The translations under genes were made by a program, and so were the position numbers. From NCBI GenBank assembly GCA_964487415.1, contig CAZAPQ010000072.1:1-7571 (forward strand): 7,571 bases of DNA, read 5' to 3'. The DNA is from DRVV01 sp964487415 (lineage in GTDB: Archaea; Thermoproteota; Bathyarchaeia; Bathyarchaeales; Bathycorpusculaceae). Position 1 is the first letter of the stretch. Every line of letters starts with the position of its first letter. Of the stretch, positions 1-6,597 are shown one piece after another. The notes beneath the pieces are model-generated. The model was not told where the DNA came from. It saw nothing but the letters and a program-made list of their open reading frames with translations, and did not search any database.

Positions 1-2235
1 CCTCACTTTGAAAATTGCAACTTTATCGTTAAGAAAAACAAGTTGAAAAGCAGGGTCTCTCATGAATTTTTCCAATGAATAGCTACTCCTCTTAAATGCT
101 ATGAAAGAGATTCCCTTTTCCAGCATAACCCTCCTATAATCAAAAAACCTTACCGATGCATCTTCACTTGCAAGTTTAGGCCGAGCATATGTCATGTTGG
201 CCAGCGCATTGTAAATATACTTTTCATTCATACTTTTAGCTATGAATCCTCCTATAGCCAGATTTATTTCTATGCTCCCCGAACTTCCAATATTGTAAAT
301 TAGTTCTACGCATTGAGAATCCGTGAAGCGTCTAACCGTTGGGATACTGTCCCCAAATATAATTTGACCGCAAACTCCTGCGTCCTCATTAAGTATACCG
401 ACAGTGCGCCCGAATTGAAGCGTTTTCCCGTTTACATGAACTATAAACCTAACGTATTCCACAGAAACATCATCATAAGGTTGTATAATTATGGAAAGAT
501 TGCAGAATCCACTATCCTTAATAACCCTTATATTCTTTGTTATACCCAGATCGGAGCTATTCCTCGTCATTAAAATTTCCACGGATTCTGAGGTTTCCTT
601 AGTGTAAATATCCTTGAGGGGTGCTGCGGATACGTCTAAGATTTTCGGCTTTTGCCCAGCATTATAGAACACTGTTATCTCGCTGTCATTTAAATATAGA
701 ATAGGATGTGGGTTCATCGAATATTCGCTCTTAACAAGCAGCATAGGGTTATATCGGGCGAAATACCCCCCGTCATCCCTTACCTCAATGAGCCCATTAT
801 CCAGAATGAAATTGGAATCCAGCAATGTTCGCGATGTACGCGCTGCTTCAAACTCGTGGGGAATTATTAAAAACTGCGGGTCCGTACCGCTTAACGTTGG
901 GCGTTCCCCAAACCCAGAAACCCACCAACCATAACCATGCTCAGAAACAAAAATGGCATCTGCAGGCGTTTTCTCTTTTATCCATTGAACAGACTGAAAT
1001 TCCGGCGAAGAAACAACATGGTAATAATTAGCAATTGTAAATCCGCTGCTTGGACCTGCAAACATGGGCAAAGAACTTAAGGGGACAATTAGAAGAATAA
1101 GGGTTGTTAAGATTAGACTAAAAATGCATTGCACCTTCTTGACATTCTCGGGCTTGGTGAGGAACTTAACTCCCCGCGATATGAAACCAATTCCATGATC
1201 AGCGAAAATTGCAAGGAATATCAAAACAGGCATAACGATAAAATGCATTAAACGGAAAAAATCTGTGTAGAGCCCAAAAATAAAGGACTGCGTGGCAAGT
1301 GCAGGCACTATAATCCATAAACAAAAAAGCAAAGATACCCTGAGGAAAAGGGGACCACTATACTTCTTAGAAAAGGCTATAAAAGAAAAGCCAGGTATGA
1401 GGGAGGCAAGAACAAGCGAAATAGGAACAATGCGTGTCAAAATTGTTGCCTCTTTATTCTCTTCAATGCCCCCCACAAACATGCCCATTTTGATATTTTC
1501 CAAATAAGCTGGAAGAACTTTAATTACAAAAGGAAGGGATATAATGAATCCTAGTGAAATTGATGAGGCAAGTTTAGCTGGAAACCTTCTATTCTTAGTC
1601 TTAGATGATTTTACAGAGAAGAGCAGCTCTAAAAGAATGAGAGGAAGAACAATACATAGATATACCAACGTACTCAGCGAATGTGTAAAAATGAGGGTGC
1701 CTGTCAAAAAAGAAATTAATGTGATGGACATCTTTGTTGAAACATCTTCCATGAGAAAAAGATAGAAAAGCGCTGAAATCATGGTTAAAGCTACAACGTT
1801 AGGATAACCTCCCCAAAGGAGCATTTCAAGATCATATCTTGACAAAGCCACCATAAAGGCGGCAATTAATGGAGCGATAGGCATATTCCAAGCCCTTCTT
1901 GTTAAAAGAAAGGCGCATAAAACCATAAGTGACGAAAAAAGTATCGCAACAAGGGGTTGAGCCACATATCCAGGAATTCCTGTAGCCAACATAACTGAAG
2001 AAGTGAAAATGTGGAAGCCAGGATGCGTCAGCGAATATCCTCCACCCATGTGATAGTAATTCCGTAAAAAATCCCCATGCAAAATTATGGAATTTATTAT
2101 GCTGTTATGAAGACCAACATCTGGACCTGGCGGATAACTACCTGATAATACCAACAAGACACGGTACAGAATGGAAAATGTAAACAGTATTAAAGCTATT
2201 AATTCTTCAAAGGAAACTCTAATTGACTTCCTCAT
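1..2235 (-). CDS. Polytopic membrane protein, GT-C glycosyltransferase-like (3' end outside window)
   Basis: One frame stays open for 745 codons from an ATG at 2235 to the left edge, so the C-terminus is missing. The start is the only ATG after an in-frame TAA at 2254-2256; a GGGG lies about 10 bases upstream. Reading it gives roughly ten hydrophobic segments between residues 9 and 390 (about 9-31, 92-110, 120-140, 146-162, 169-205, 222-242, 265-290, 297-318, 327-345, 370-390), then about 350 mostly polar residues that are probably extracytoplasmic. The loop after the first span holds PPGPD (35-39) and THPGFH (70-75). WGGYPN (141-146) and TH (184-185) follow. These resemble archaeal and Chloroflexi membrane proteins of the GT-C type, which use lipid-linked sugars. 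HGYGWW with a following GERPTL (433-448) resembles the WWDYG region of AglB/Stt3 oligosaccharyltransferases but is not canonical. I infer a role in surface glycosylation; donor and acceptor are unknown, and a non-enzymatic relative is possible. Confidence 0.8.
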   Translation of the reverse strand, partial: MRKSIRVSFEELIALILFTFSILYRVLLVLSGSYPPGPDVGLHNSIINSIILHGDFLRNYYHMGGGYSLTHPGFHIFTSSVMLATGIPGYVAQPLVAILFSSLMVLCAFLLTRRAWNMPIAPLIAAFMVALSRYDLEMLLWGGYPNVVALTMISALFYLFLMEDVSTKMSITLISFLTGTLIFTHSLSTLVYLCIVLPLILLELLFSVKSSKTKNRRFPAKLASSISLGFIISLPFVIKVLPAYLENIKMGMFVGGIEENKEATILTRIVPISLVLASLIPGFSFIAFSKKYSGPLFLRVSLLFCLWIIVPALATQSFIFGLYTDFFRLMHFIVMPVLIFLAIFADHGIGFISRGVKFLTKPENVKKVQCIFSLILTTLILLIVPLSSLPMFAGPSSGFTIANYYHVVSSPEFQSVQWIKEKTPADAIFVSEHGYGWWVSGFGERPTLSGTDPQFLIIPHEFEAARTSRTLLDSNFILDNGLIEVRDDGGYFARYNPMLLVKSEYSMNPHPILYLNDSEITVFYNAGQKPKILDVSAAPLKDIYTKETSESVEILMTRNSSDLGITKNIRVIKDSGFCNLSIIIQPYDDVSVEYVRFIVHVNGKTLQFGRTVGILNEDAGVCGQIIFGDSIPTVRRFTDSQCVELIYNIGSSGSIEINLAIGGFIAKSMNEKYIYNALANMTYARPKLASEDASVRFFDYRRVMLEKGISFIAFKRSSYSLEKFMRDPAFQLVFLNDKVAIFKVR

Positions 2236-2259
2236 CCAAATGAGCCCCAGCAGTTAGGC

Positions 2260-2279
2260 GGTAAAACTTAAATTTTACC
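2260..2279. promoter_or_regulatory. 20-base near-palindrome, candidate operator over the TATA region
   Basis: GGTAAAACTTAAATTTTACC reads almost the same on both strands: nine of ten base pairs match, with one mismatch at 2267/2272. It covers the AT-rich core that both divergent genes would need, so a dimeric regulator bound here could control both. AT-rich palindromes also arise by chance, but the GG/CC ends and the position favour a functional site. Confidence 0.4.
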
Positions 2280-2290
2280 ACCATCTATAC

Positions 2291-2305
2291 CCCTTCGCAG
2301 AAGGG
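2291..2305 (+). promoter_or_regulatory. Small hairpin that contains the ribosome-binding site of the corrinoid gene
   Basis: CCCTTC-GCA-GAAGGG is a perfect six-base-pair inverted repeat with a three-base loop. Its right arm (2300-2305) with the next A is the best Shine-Dalgarno match for the ATG at 2314, at 8-base spacing. If the transcript begins at or before 2291, the hairpin could mask ribosome binding. If it begins nearer 2295-2300, the repeat would act only as DNA, for example as a regulator site. Confidence 0.4.
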
Positions 2306-2313
2306 ATATATGA

Positions 2314-2751
2314 ATGTCATGGCTTAAAGCTATGATGGAAAAGGAACCGCCTGAACCGGAAAGCCCTATAGGAACCATTGTTATTGGAACATTAGAACCG
2401 GACATGCATGAAACTCCGAAGGAAATGGTTAGGAAGGCGCTAAAAAGAGCGGGATTTAAAACTGTGGATCTAGGCAAAGCCGTTTCTCCGCAGAACTTTG
2501 TAGCCAAGGCTAAAGAAGCGAATGCTGATATAATGGCAGTCTCCATAAATACCAAACCAGCAAAGGATAACCTGCCAAAGTTAAACCAAGCATTTACTGA
2601 AGCTGGTCTTAAAGGCAAAATAATATTAATGATCGGTGGGGCAGCAGTCACAAAAGAAGATGCAGACGCCGTAGGCGCCCTTTATGGCAAAAGTAAAGAA
2701 GAAGCCGTTGCAATAGCCCAAAAAGCAATGGAAGAGAAGAAAAAGAAGTAA
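2314..2751 (+). CDS. Small stand-alone corrinoid (cobalamin-binding) protein
   Basis: This 145-residue protein is a B12-binding Rossmann-type domain, the methyl carrier in corrinoid methyltransferase systems (MtaC/MtbC-like). After a short Pro/Glu-rich lead, a beta strand TIVIGTLE (21-28) runs into D30-M-H32, the Asp-x-His signature in which His is the lower axial ligand of cobalt. Then come AGFKTVDLGKAVSP (46-59), AVSINT (75-80) in the place of the usual Ser-x-Leu stretch, and MIGGAAVT (106-113), the conserved Gly-Gly loop. The glycine of the standard DxHxxG motif is Pro35 here. The usual N-terminal four-helix cap of MtaC-type proteins (about 90 residues) is absent. The tail is Lys-rich. The ATG at 2314 is preceded by GAAGGGA; an ATG at 2310 hits a stop within six codons. 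The next gene starts 15 bases downstream, so the MtrH homologue is the expected partner. Predicted cytoplasmic. Confidence 0.85.
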   Translation: MSWLKAMMEKEPPEPESPIGTIVIGTLEPDMHETPKEMVRKALKRAGFKTVDLGKAVSPQNFVAKAKEANADIMAVSINTKPAKDNLPKLNQAFTEAGLKGKIILMIGGAAVTKEDADAVGALYGKSKEEAVAIAQKAMEEKKKK

Positions 2752-2766
2752 ATTAAAGGGAAATCT

Positions 2767-3675
2767 ATGTTCAAGTTTAAAACACCCCAACAAATTTTTG
2801 AAGTTGGAAAAGTAAAGGTCGGCGGACAGCCTGGAGAACTGCCCACAGTCCTAATAGCTTCAATATTCTACGAAGGACAGAAGATCGTCTTGGACGGTGA
2901 AAAGGGCGAATTCAACAAGAAAGAGGCAGAAGAATTGCTGAATAAACTTGAACATTTAAGTGATTTAACAGGCAATCCATTTATGCTTGACGTTGTAGGA
3001 ACAAGTGAGGAAGCCTTCAGGAAGTACATAGACTTCGTTGCAGAAGTAACCGAGGCACCTTTCTTAATGGATGCTATAAGTCCCAAGCTCCGCCTCTCAG
3101 CAGCCCAGCATGTGAAAGAGGTGGGACTCCAAGAAAGGGCTGTTTACAGCTCTATTAACAAGGGAAGCCCAAAGCCAGAGTTGGATAAAATAAAGGAAAG
3201 CGGCGTTAAAGCAGCAATAATATTGGCTGAAAACCCGGCAGACAATACCGTTGAAGGGAAGATAAGCGCCACGGAGCAAGCCCTTTCACGCGCAAGAGAA
3301 GCTGGGATCGAAAAGTTTCTAATAGACACATCAATCCCAGCTTTCGGTCCAGACATGGGCTCAGCTGCAAGGGCGATATATTACATAAAGGAAAAATTTG
3401 GATATCCCACCGGAGTGGGCACCGGAAACGTTGTAACTACATGCGGATGGCTTAAGGTGAACTTCCCGAAAGAGGTTCGAAGATGCGTAGACGGAACAAC
3501 CAACGCAATAATGCAGGTCTTGGGAGCAGACTGGCTGATGTTCGGTCCTATTGAAAGGTCGGATTACGTGTTTTCAATGGCAGCTATAGCCGATGCATAC
3601 GTTTTAAGTGCAACGGCCGAATTGGACATAAAACCTCTAGTCGACAACCATCCTGCCTTTAAAGTTTTCATGTAA
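2767..3675 (+). CDS. mtrH: MtrH-family methyltransferase (methylcorrinoid:tetrahydromethanopterin)
   Basis: The 302-residue product matches the MtrH subunit of tetrahydromethanopterin S-methyltransferase along nearly its whole length (usually about 310-320 residues). Recognisable segments are the N-terminal MFKF, GGQPGELPTVLI (19-30), the Asp-containing GNPFMLDVV (69-77), YIDFVAEVTEAPFLMD, and a C-terminal stretch with FGPIERSDYVF. In methanogens MtrH transfers the methyl group between tetrahydromethanopterin and the cobalt of MtrA. Related soluble proteins serve corrinoid systems outside the Mtr complex, such as MtoA in archaeal O-demethylation. Here it follows a small corrinoid protein by 15 bases, with its own AAAGGG site at 2755-2760, and no other mtr genes are in the window. 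I therefore infer a soluble pair without the sodium-pumping membrane part. Direction and methyl source are not visible. The family is secure; the symbol denotes family, not membership of a full Mtr complex. Confidence 0.9.
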   Translation: MFKFKTPQQIFEVGKVKVGGQPGELPTVLIASIFYEGQKIVLDGEKGEFNKKEAEELLNKLEHLSDLTGNPFMLDVVGTSEEAFRKYIDFVAEVTEAPFLMDAISPKLRLSAAQHVKEVGLQERAVYSSINKGSPKPELDKIKESGVKAAIILAENPADNTVEGKISATEQALSRAREAGIEKFLIDTSIPAFGPDMGSAARAIYYIKEKFGYPTGVGTGNVVTTCGWLKVNFPKEVRRCVDGTTNAIMQVLGADWLMFGPIERSDYVFSMAAIADAYVLSATAELDIKPLVDNHPAFKVFM

Positions 3676-3751
3676 ACTCCCCACTTCCCTCTTTTTATTA
3701 AAAATATCAGGCAATAACACTTTAACATGTTTAGGCAAGAAGAATGACAAA
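3676..3751 (+). promoter_or_regulatory. Oligo-T terminator of the mtrH operon and promoter of the next gene
   Basis: The spacer holds a T5 run at 3692-3696, 16 bases after the mtrH stop. This is the kind of tract that ends archaeal transcripts; no convincing hairpin precedes it. It merges into an AT-rich stretch, TTATTAAAAATAT (3695-3707), placed about 45-55 bases before the ATG at 3752, which could be the TATA element of the DUF1616-like gene with a leader near 25 bases. GAAGAA around 3739-3744 is only a weak ribosome-binding site. Confidence 0.4.
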
Positions 3752-4120
3752 ATGGGAACAACTCAGCGTCTAAAAAGGGAAAATTGGTTCTTAATGGTGA
3801 TATCTTTCACACTTGTAACACTTTTAGTCTCGTATCTACCGGAAAATTCCCCTTTAATCCTTTTAAGTTATACTTTCGGGTTCATTTTTATATCATTTGT
3901 TCCTGGTTACTGTTTTCTTCGTTTGATATTCCCAAAGGATAGGAAAATCGACATTATAGAAGGGATCGTTTTGTCAGTGGTGCTTAGTTACAGCATAACA
4001 GGCCTTATTGGGCTACTTTTAGGCTTAACATCAATTGGACTAAGTGCCACATCGGTTAGAGTCTCCCTAGCTTTAGTCACAGTTTTTTTCGCAACTTTAA
4101 ATCTTAAGAAGGCTAACTGA
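3752..4120 (+). CDS. Short DUF1616-like membrane protein, probably truncated
   Basis: The 122-residue product has four predicted membrane helices (about 12-30, 34-57, 69-92, 97-117), a basic N-terminus, and a loop with VPGYCFLRLIFPKDRKID followed by IEG at 69-71. That pattern (PGY, FPKD, IEG, then SYSITGLIGLLLG) is what I recall from the N-terminal membrane part of DUF1616 proteins, which are common in archaea and have no known function. DUF1616 proteins are often longer, with a further soluble domain. Here the frame ends just after the fourth span. It may be a natural short member or the remnant of a longer gene. ATG at 3752 is the only usable ATG in this frame; upstream ATGs at 3727 and 3744 end quickly. 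The stop overlaps the end of the convergent radical SAM gene by 8 bases. Confidence 0.7.
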   Translation: MGTTQRLKRENWFLMVISFTLVTLLVSYLPENSPLILLSYTFGFIFISFVPGYCFLRLIFPKDRKIDIIEGIVLSVVLSYSITGLIGLLLGLTSIGLSATSVRVSLALVTVFFATLNLKKAN

Positions 4121-5495
4121 GTTTAATATGTAAGGAACGAAGCAGATAAGCCATAGAAGTCTTCAGGGTGGAGACTCCATAAATTCCCCCTTTCCTGAGC
4201 ATTTTAAATATGTAGCCGGGCCTCAGATAGAACTGTTGATAGGCTTTAAACCGAATTTCCTTGAGTTTTTCCATGCTTAAGTAGGGGGTTTCAAATACTG
4301 GAGTTGCGGTGTCGTATTTGTCAAAGTCATCTGTTTTCAGCCAGCCCTTTTCCTTTACTAGATCATATAATGGTGTGCCTGGATAGGGGGTGGCAATATA
4401 AAAGCCTACATCCGCTGGATCTAGGCTTTTAATAAAGTTTATGGTTTCCCATGCTGTTTCTTCGGTTTCTCCCGGGAATCCGAGGATAACGCTTGCCACA
4501 GTCATTAAGCCCACCTCATGGGCGGTTTTGAAGGCTTTTCTCGTCTGTTCTATTGTGAACTTCTTGTGCATCTTATCAATAATCATTTGGCAGCCGGATT
4601 CAACTCCAAACCAGACGGCAATACATCCTGCCCTTCGCATTTTCTCAAGTAACGGTTTGTTGACCATGTCCACTCTAGTTTCGCAGTCCCATTGTATCGG
4701 CAACTTCCTCCGCATTATTTCATCACATATCGTCTCAGTCCTCACAGGATCAACCGTGAAAGCGTCATCGTAAAAAGTGAATTGATCAACACCGAAAGTC
4801 GTGTAAACATGCTCTATTTCATCTACAACATTTTTGGGGCTTCTCATCCGATATTTACGTCCAAACATTCTAACGGCTGTGCAGAAATCGCACCAATACA
4901 CGCATCCGCGGCTTGTCATCACTGGGATAATAAGCTTTCCTACTTTTATGTAGGATTTCAAATTAAAAAGATGATGTGCCGGGAAGGGTAAATCGTCCAA
5001 ATTTTCTATGTACGGCCTGTCCTCATTTCTAATTATGCTGCCGCCTCTCCTGAAGGTTATTCCCTGAACATCATCCAAATTTTCTTTGCTTTCAAGCTTT
5101 CTTAAAAGCTCTAAAAAGGTTACCTCACCCTCTTTTCTCACTATGATGTCTAGGCTGGGACATTCATTTAGGGCATTGACATCCCAGAAGGTGGCATGGC
5201 AGCCGCCTAACAGCGTTATACAATCTGGGAAAACCTCCTTTGAAATTTTCGCAACCTTCAATGCCGACTTATAAGTTAAAGTCGCAGAAGTTATTCCAAC
5301 GATATCCGTATCTGTTCTCTCTAACTCCCTACGAAAACCCTCATGGCTAAGCCTTTCGCCTTGACAGTCGATAATCCTAACTTCATAGCCATTCTTCTCG
5401 CAAATTGCACCAAGATAGCCTAGGCTCAGGGGAATAAATGGTGGATGCTGATGGGCACTTTGCGGGTATGGAGGATTAACCAAAGTAACCTTCAT
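4113..5495 (-). CDS. B12-binding-domain radical SAM protein
   Basis: The 460-residue protein has the two-domain layout of cobalamin-dependent radical SAM enzymes. Residues 1-140 form a B12-binding-like domain (MKVTLVNPPYP, PLSLGYLGA, LLGGCHATF at 95-103, and KEGE at 121-124). The radical SAM domain follows, with the iron-sulfur cluster motif C198-VYW-C202-DF-C205, then FTFYDDAFTVD, WFGVESG, and a C-terminal part with YIATPYPGTPLYD. Members methylate unreactive carbon or phosphorus, or carry out ring formation and rearrangement; BchE, HpnP and TsrM are examples. The substrate cannot be told from sequence. The B12 domain lacks DxHxxG, as is common in this group. The start is fixed by an AAGGAG site (complement of 5504-5509), eight bases before the ATG. 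It is divergently arranged with the TIM-barrel gene at 5671, and its stop overlaps the convergent DUF1616-like gene. Confidence 0.9.
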   Translation of the reverse strand: MKVTLVNPPYPQSAHQHPPFIPLSLGYLGAICEKNGYEVRIIDCQGERLSHEGFRRELERTDTDIVGITSATLTYKSALKVAKISKEVFPDCITLLGGCHATFWDVNALNECPSLDIIVRKEGEVTFLELLRKLESKENLDDVQGITFRRGGSIIRNEDRPYIENLDDLPFPAHHLFNLKSYIKVGKLIIPVMTSRGCVYWCDFCTAVRMFGRKYRMRSPKNVVDEIEHVYTTFGVDQFTFYDDAFTVDPVRTETICDEIMRRKLPIQWDCETRVDMVNKPLLEKMRRAGCIAVWFGVESGCQMIIDKMHKKFTIEQTRKAFKTAHEVGLMTVASVILGFPGETEETAWETINFIKSLDPADVGFYIATPYPGTPLYDLVKEKGWLKTDDFDKYDTATPVFETPYLSMEKLKEIRFKAYQQFYLRPGYIFKMLRKGGIYGVSTLKTSMAYLLRSLHIKLS

Positions 5496-5670
5496 GGTTT
5501 TGGCTCCTTAAGGATTGTTTTAGGTTCAAATTATTATAGATTTCCGAAGAAACTTTAAACTTCTCAAAAATGATTGCTTCCGATAATTGCTTTAACGCCT
5601 AAAGGGCAACTCTTTTTGAAAAACTTTATAATGATGCCATGCAATCTGCTTTAGAAAAGGATGTGTTGAA
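5496..5670. promoter_or_regulatory. Divergent promoter region between radical SAM and TIM-barrel genes
   Basis: Rightward, CTTTATAAT at 5624-5632 is a good archaeal TATA candidate. It would start transcription near 5652, followed by AAAGG (5656-5660) and the ATG at 5671. Leftward, the complement of 5528-5539 (CTATAATAATTT) is a TATA candidate that gives a leader of roughly 10-15 bases to the radical SAM start. The middle part (5545-5610) has no frame or strong repeat that I trust. Confidence 0.5.
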
Positions 5671-6570
5671 ATGAAGTTCGGCACATATCTGTTTGAACCA
5701 AAAAAGGTTCCAGGATTTGACTTTGACCTTTTCAGAGTTAAGCCGGAGGTTGGACGTAGACAGCCACCGCAACCAGACATGTATAGCAACGTTGCCATCT
5801 TCGGCGACAATGTAACCGCGCGCAACCATCCCGAATGGGTTTCACAGTCTGAATATGGACCAGCTTTAAGAACAAATGATAGATACAACTTCCGATGGGA
5901 TATTCTCTGTCACACCGTTCCCGAATTCAGGGAGGAAATGCTGAATTACATTGAGGAAGTGGACAGGAAATCCATGGGAGTTTGGCTTAACAGCATCCAC
6001 TTCGCAGACTATGGCCACTGCATCTGCCCCCGTTGCAAGGAAAAATGGCAGAAAAGCGGGCTAAGCTGGCTTGAATGGCGCAAAAAAGAGGTTACGGAAT
6101 ACATTGCACAAGTGAGGGAACGTGTCAAAAAGGAACTTGTCATCGGCTTGCTACCAGATCCCGTGAATTCTTATGAACGCTTCGGCATAGACTTCGACGC
6201 CCTTGCACCCTATGCTGACGCCTTCAATGTTGTAATGTTCTCCAAGAATTACGCCACACCATGGTATTGGGAAATGCTTTCAAGAGCCTTCAAAAAACTG
6301 CTTAAAAAACCAGTTTACATAAGCCTATACATCTTCGGCCCTGGCGACAATCCGAGAGAAGTTCCATCTCCAGAGGAGCTTCTAACAGTTTCTGTTCGCT
6401 GCGGGAGACAAGGCATTGATGGAATCCTATACCTTGCGGATAAAGCAAGTCAGATAGTGGACTTCCAGAAAGCAGCTGTTGACAAAGTTGAGCTTAGGCA
6501 GAGACTGAAAAGCTACGGATGCCCTGAAGTTCTGGAACTCGTTGAACGTTGGGAGAAGATAGTGGGATAA
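5671..6570 (+). CDS. Predicted TIM-barrel, glycosidase-like protein of unknown function
   Basis: I do not recognise a named family for this 299-residue protein. There is no signal peptide or membrane span, so it is probably cytoplasmic. Alternating short strands and amphipathic helices fit a TIM barrel: GVWLNSIHF (103-111), VIGLLPDP (157-164), AFNVVMFS (184-191), PVYISLYIFG (214-223), GILYLADK (251-258). An aspartate (D113) just before a Cys-rich loop HCICPRC (116-122) followed by W126 recalls glycoside-hydrolase-like proteins in which 'CPxC...F/W' sits after a barrel strand; the CxxC may bind metal or brace the loop. The middle is rich in Trp and Tyr, as in sugar-binding clefts. Catalytic carboxylates cannot be assigned. 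ATG at 5671 has AAAGG upstream; the ATG at 5661 meets a stop after two codons. It appears to be a single-gene unit. Carbohydrate activity is an inference. Confidence 0.7.
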   Translation: MKFGTYLFEPKKVPGFDFDLFRVKPEVGRRQPPQPDMYSNVAIFGDNVTARNHPEWVSQSEYGPALRTNDRYNFRWDILCHTVPEFREEMLNYIEEVDRKSMGVWLNSIHFADYGHCICPRCKEKWQKSGLSWLEWRKKEVTEYIAQVRERVKKELVIGLLPDPVNSYERFGIDFDALAPYADAFNVVMFSKNYATPWYWEMLSRAFKKLLKKPVYISLYIFGPGDNPREVPSPEELLTVSVRCGRQGIDGILYLADKASQIVDFQKAAVDKVELRQRLKSYGCPEVLELVERWEKIVG

Positions 6571-6597
6571 AACCCACCATCTTGCCTTTTTTATGCT
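6562..6597. terminator. Hairpin plus T-run between convergent genes
   Basis: GTGGG (6562-6566) and CCCAC (6573-6577) form a five-base-pair stem with a six-base loop that overlaps the stop of the TIM-barrel gene. A T6 run follows at 6587-6592. On the opposite strand the hairpin loop is TTTTAT, so it may also serve the convergent CbiZ gene, whose stop lies at 6598-6600. The T-run is the more convincing part for an archaeal terminator. Confidence 0.45.

Larger units (their letters stand above)
2236..2313. promoter_or_regulatory. Divergent promoter region
   Basis: These 78 bases separate the starts of the leftward membrane-protein gene and the rightward corrinoid/MtrH operon, so both promoters should lie here. 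An AT-rich core at about 2262-2278 (AAAACTTAAATTTT) is the best TATA-like element in both directions. It would place transcription starts near 2295 rightward and near 2245 leftward, giving short leaders. The assignment rests on position and composition only. Confidence 0.5.

Noticed and set aside
825..1765. Several open frames of about 70 codons on the plus strand
   Set aside because: They lie antisense to the continuous 745-codon membrane-protein frame and show no family features.
1..2235. Pseudogene or broken gene at the left end
   Set aside because: Reading the minus strand codon by codon shows no stop or frameshift; it looks gene-less only because both the partial 3' end and the strand hide it.
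2268..2651. A 127-codon minus-strand frame
   Set aside because: It is antisense to the corrinoid protein gene, whose B12-binding motifs are clear, and it covers the divergent promoter.
4083..4089. T7 run as a terminator
   Set aside because: It lies inside the DUF1616-like coding region before its stop, so it is better explained as Phe codons.
4441..4991. Two overlapping plus-strand frames of about 100 codons
   Set aside because: They are antisense to the radical SAM domain, including its cysteine motif.
5573..5592. Short direct repeat ATTGCTT in the divergent spacer
   Set aside because: Seven bases repeated twice in AT-rich sequence is expected by chance; no further copies were noticed.
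5592..5888. A 98-codon minus-strand frame across the spacer and the TIM-barrel start
   Set aside because: It would cover the TATA and ribosome-binding site of the TIM-barrel gene, is antisense to it, and has no recognisable features.
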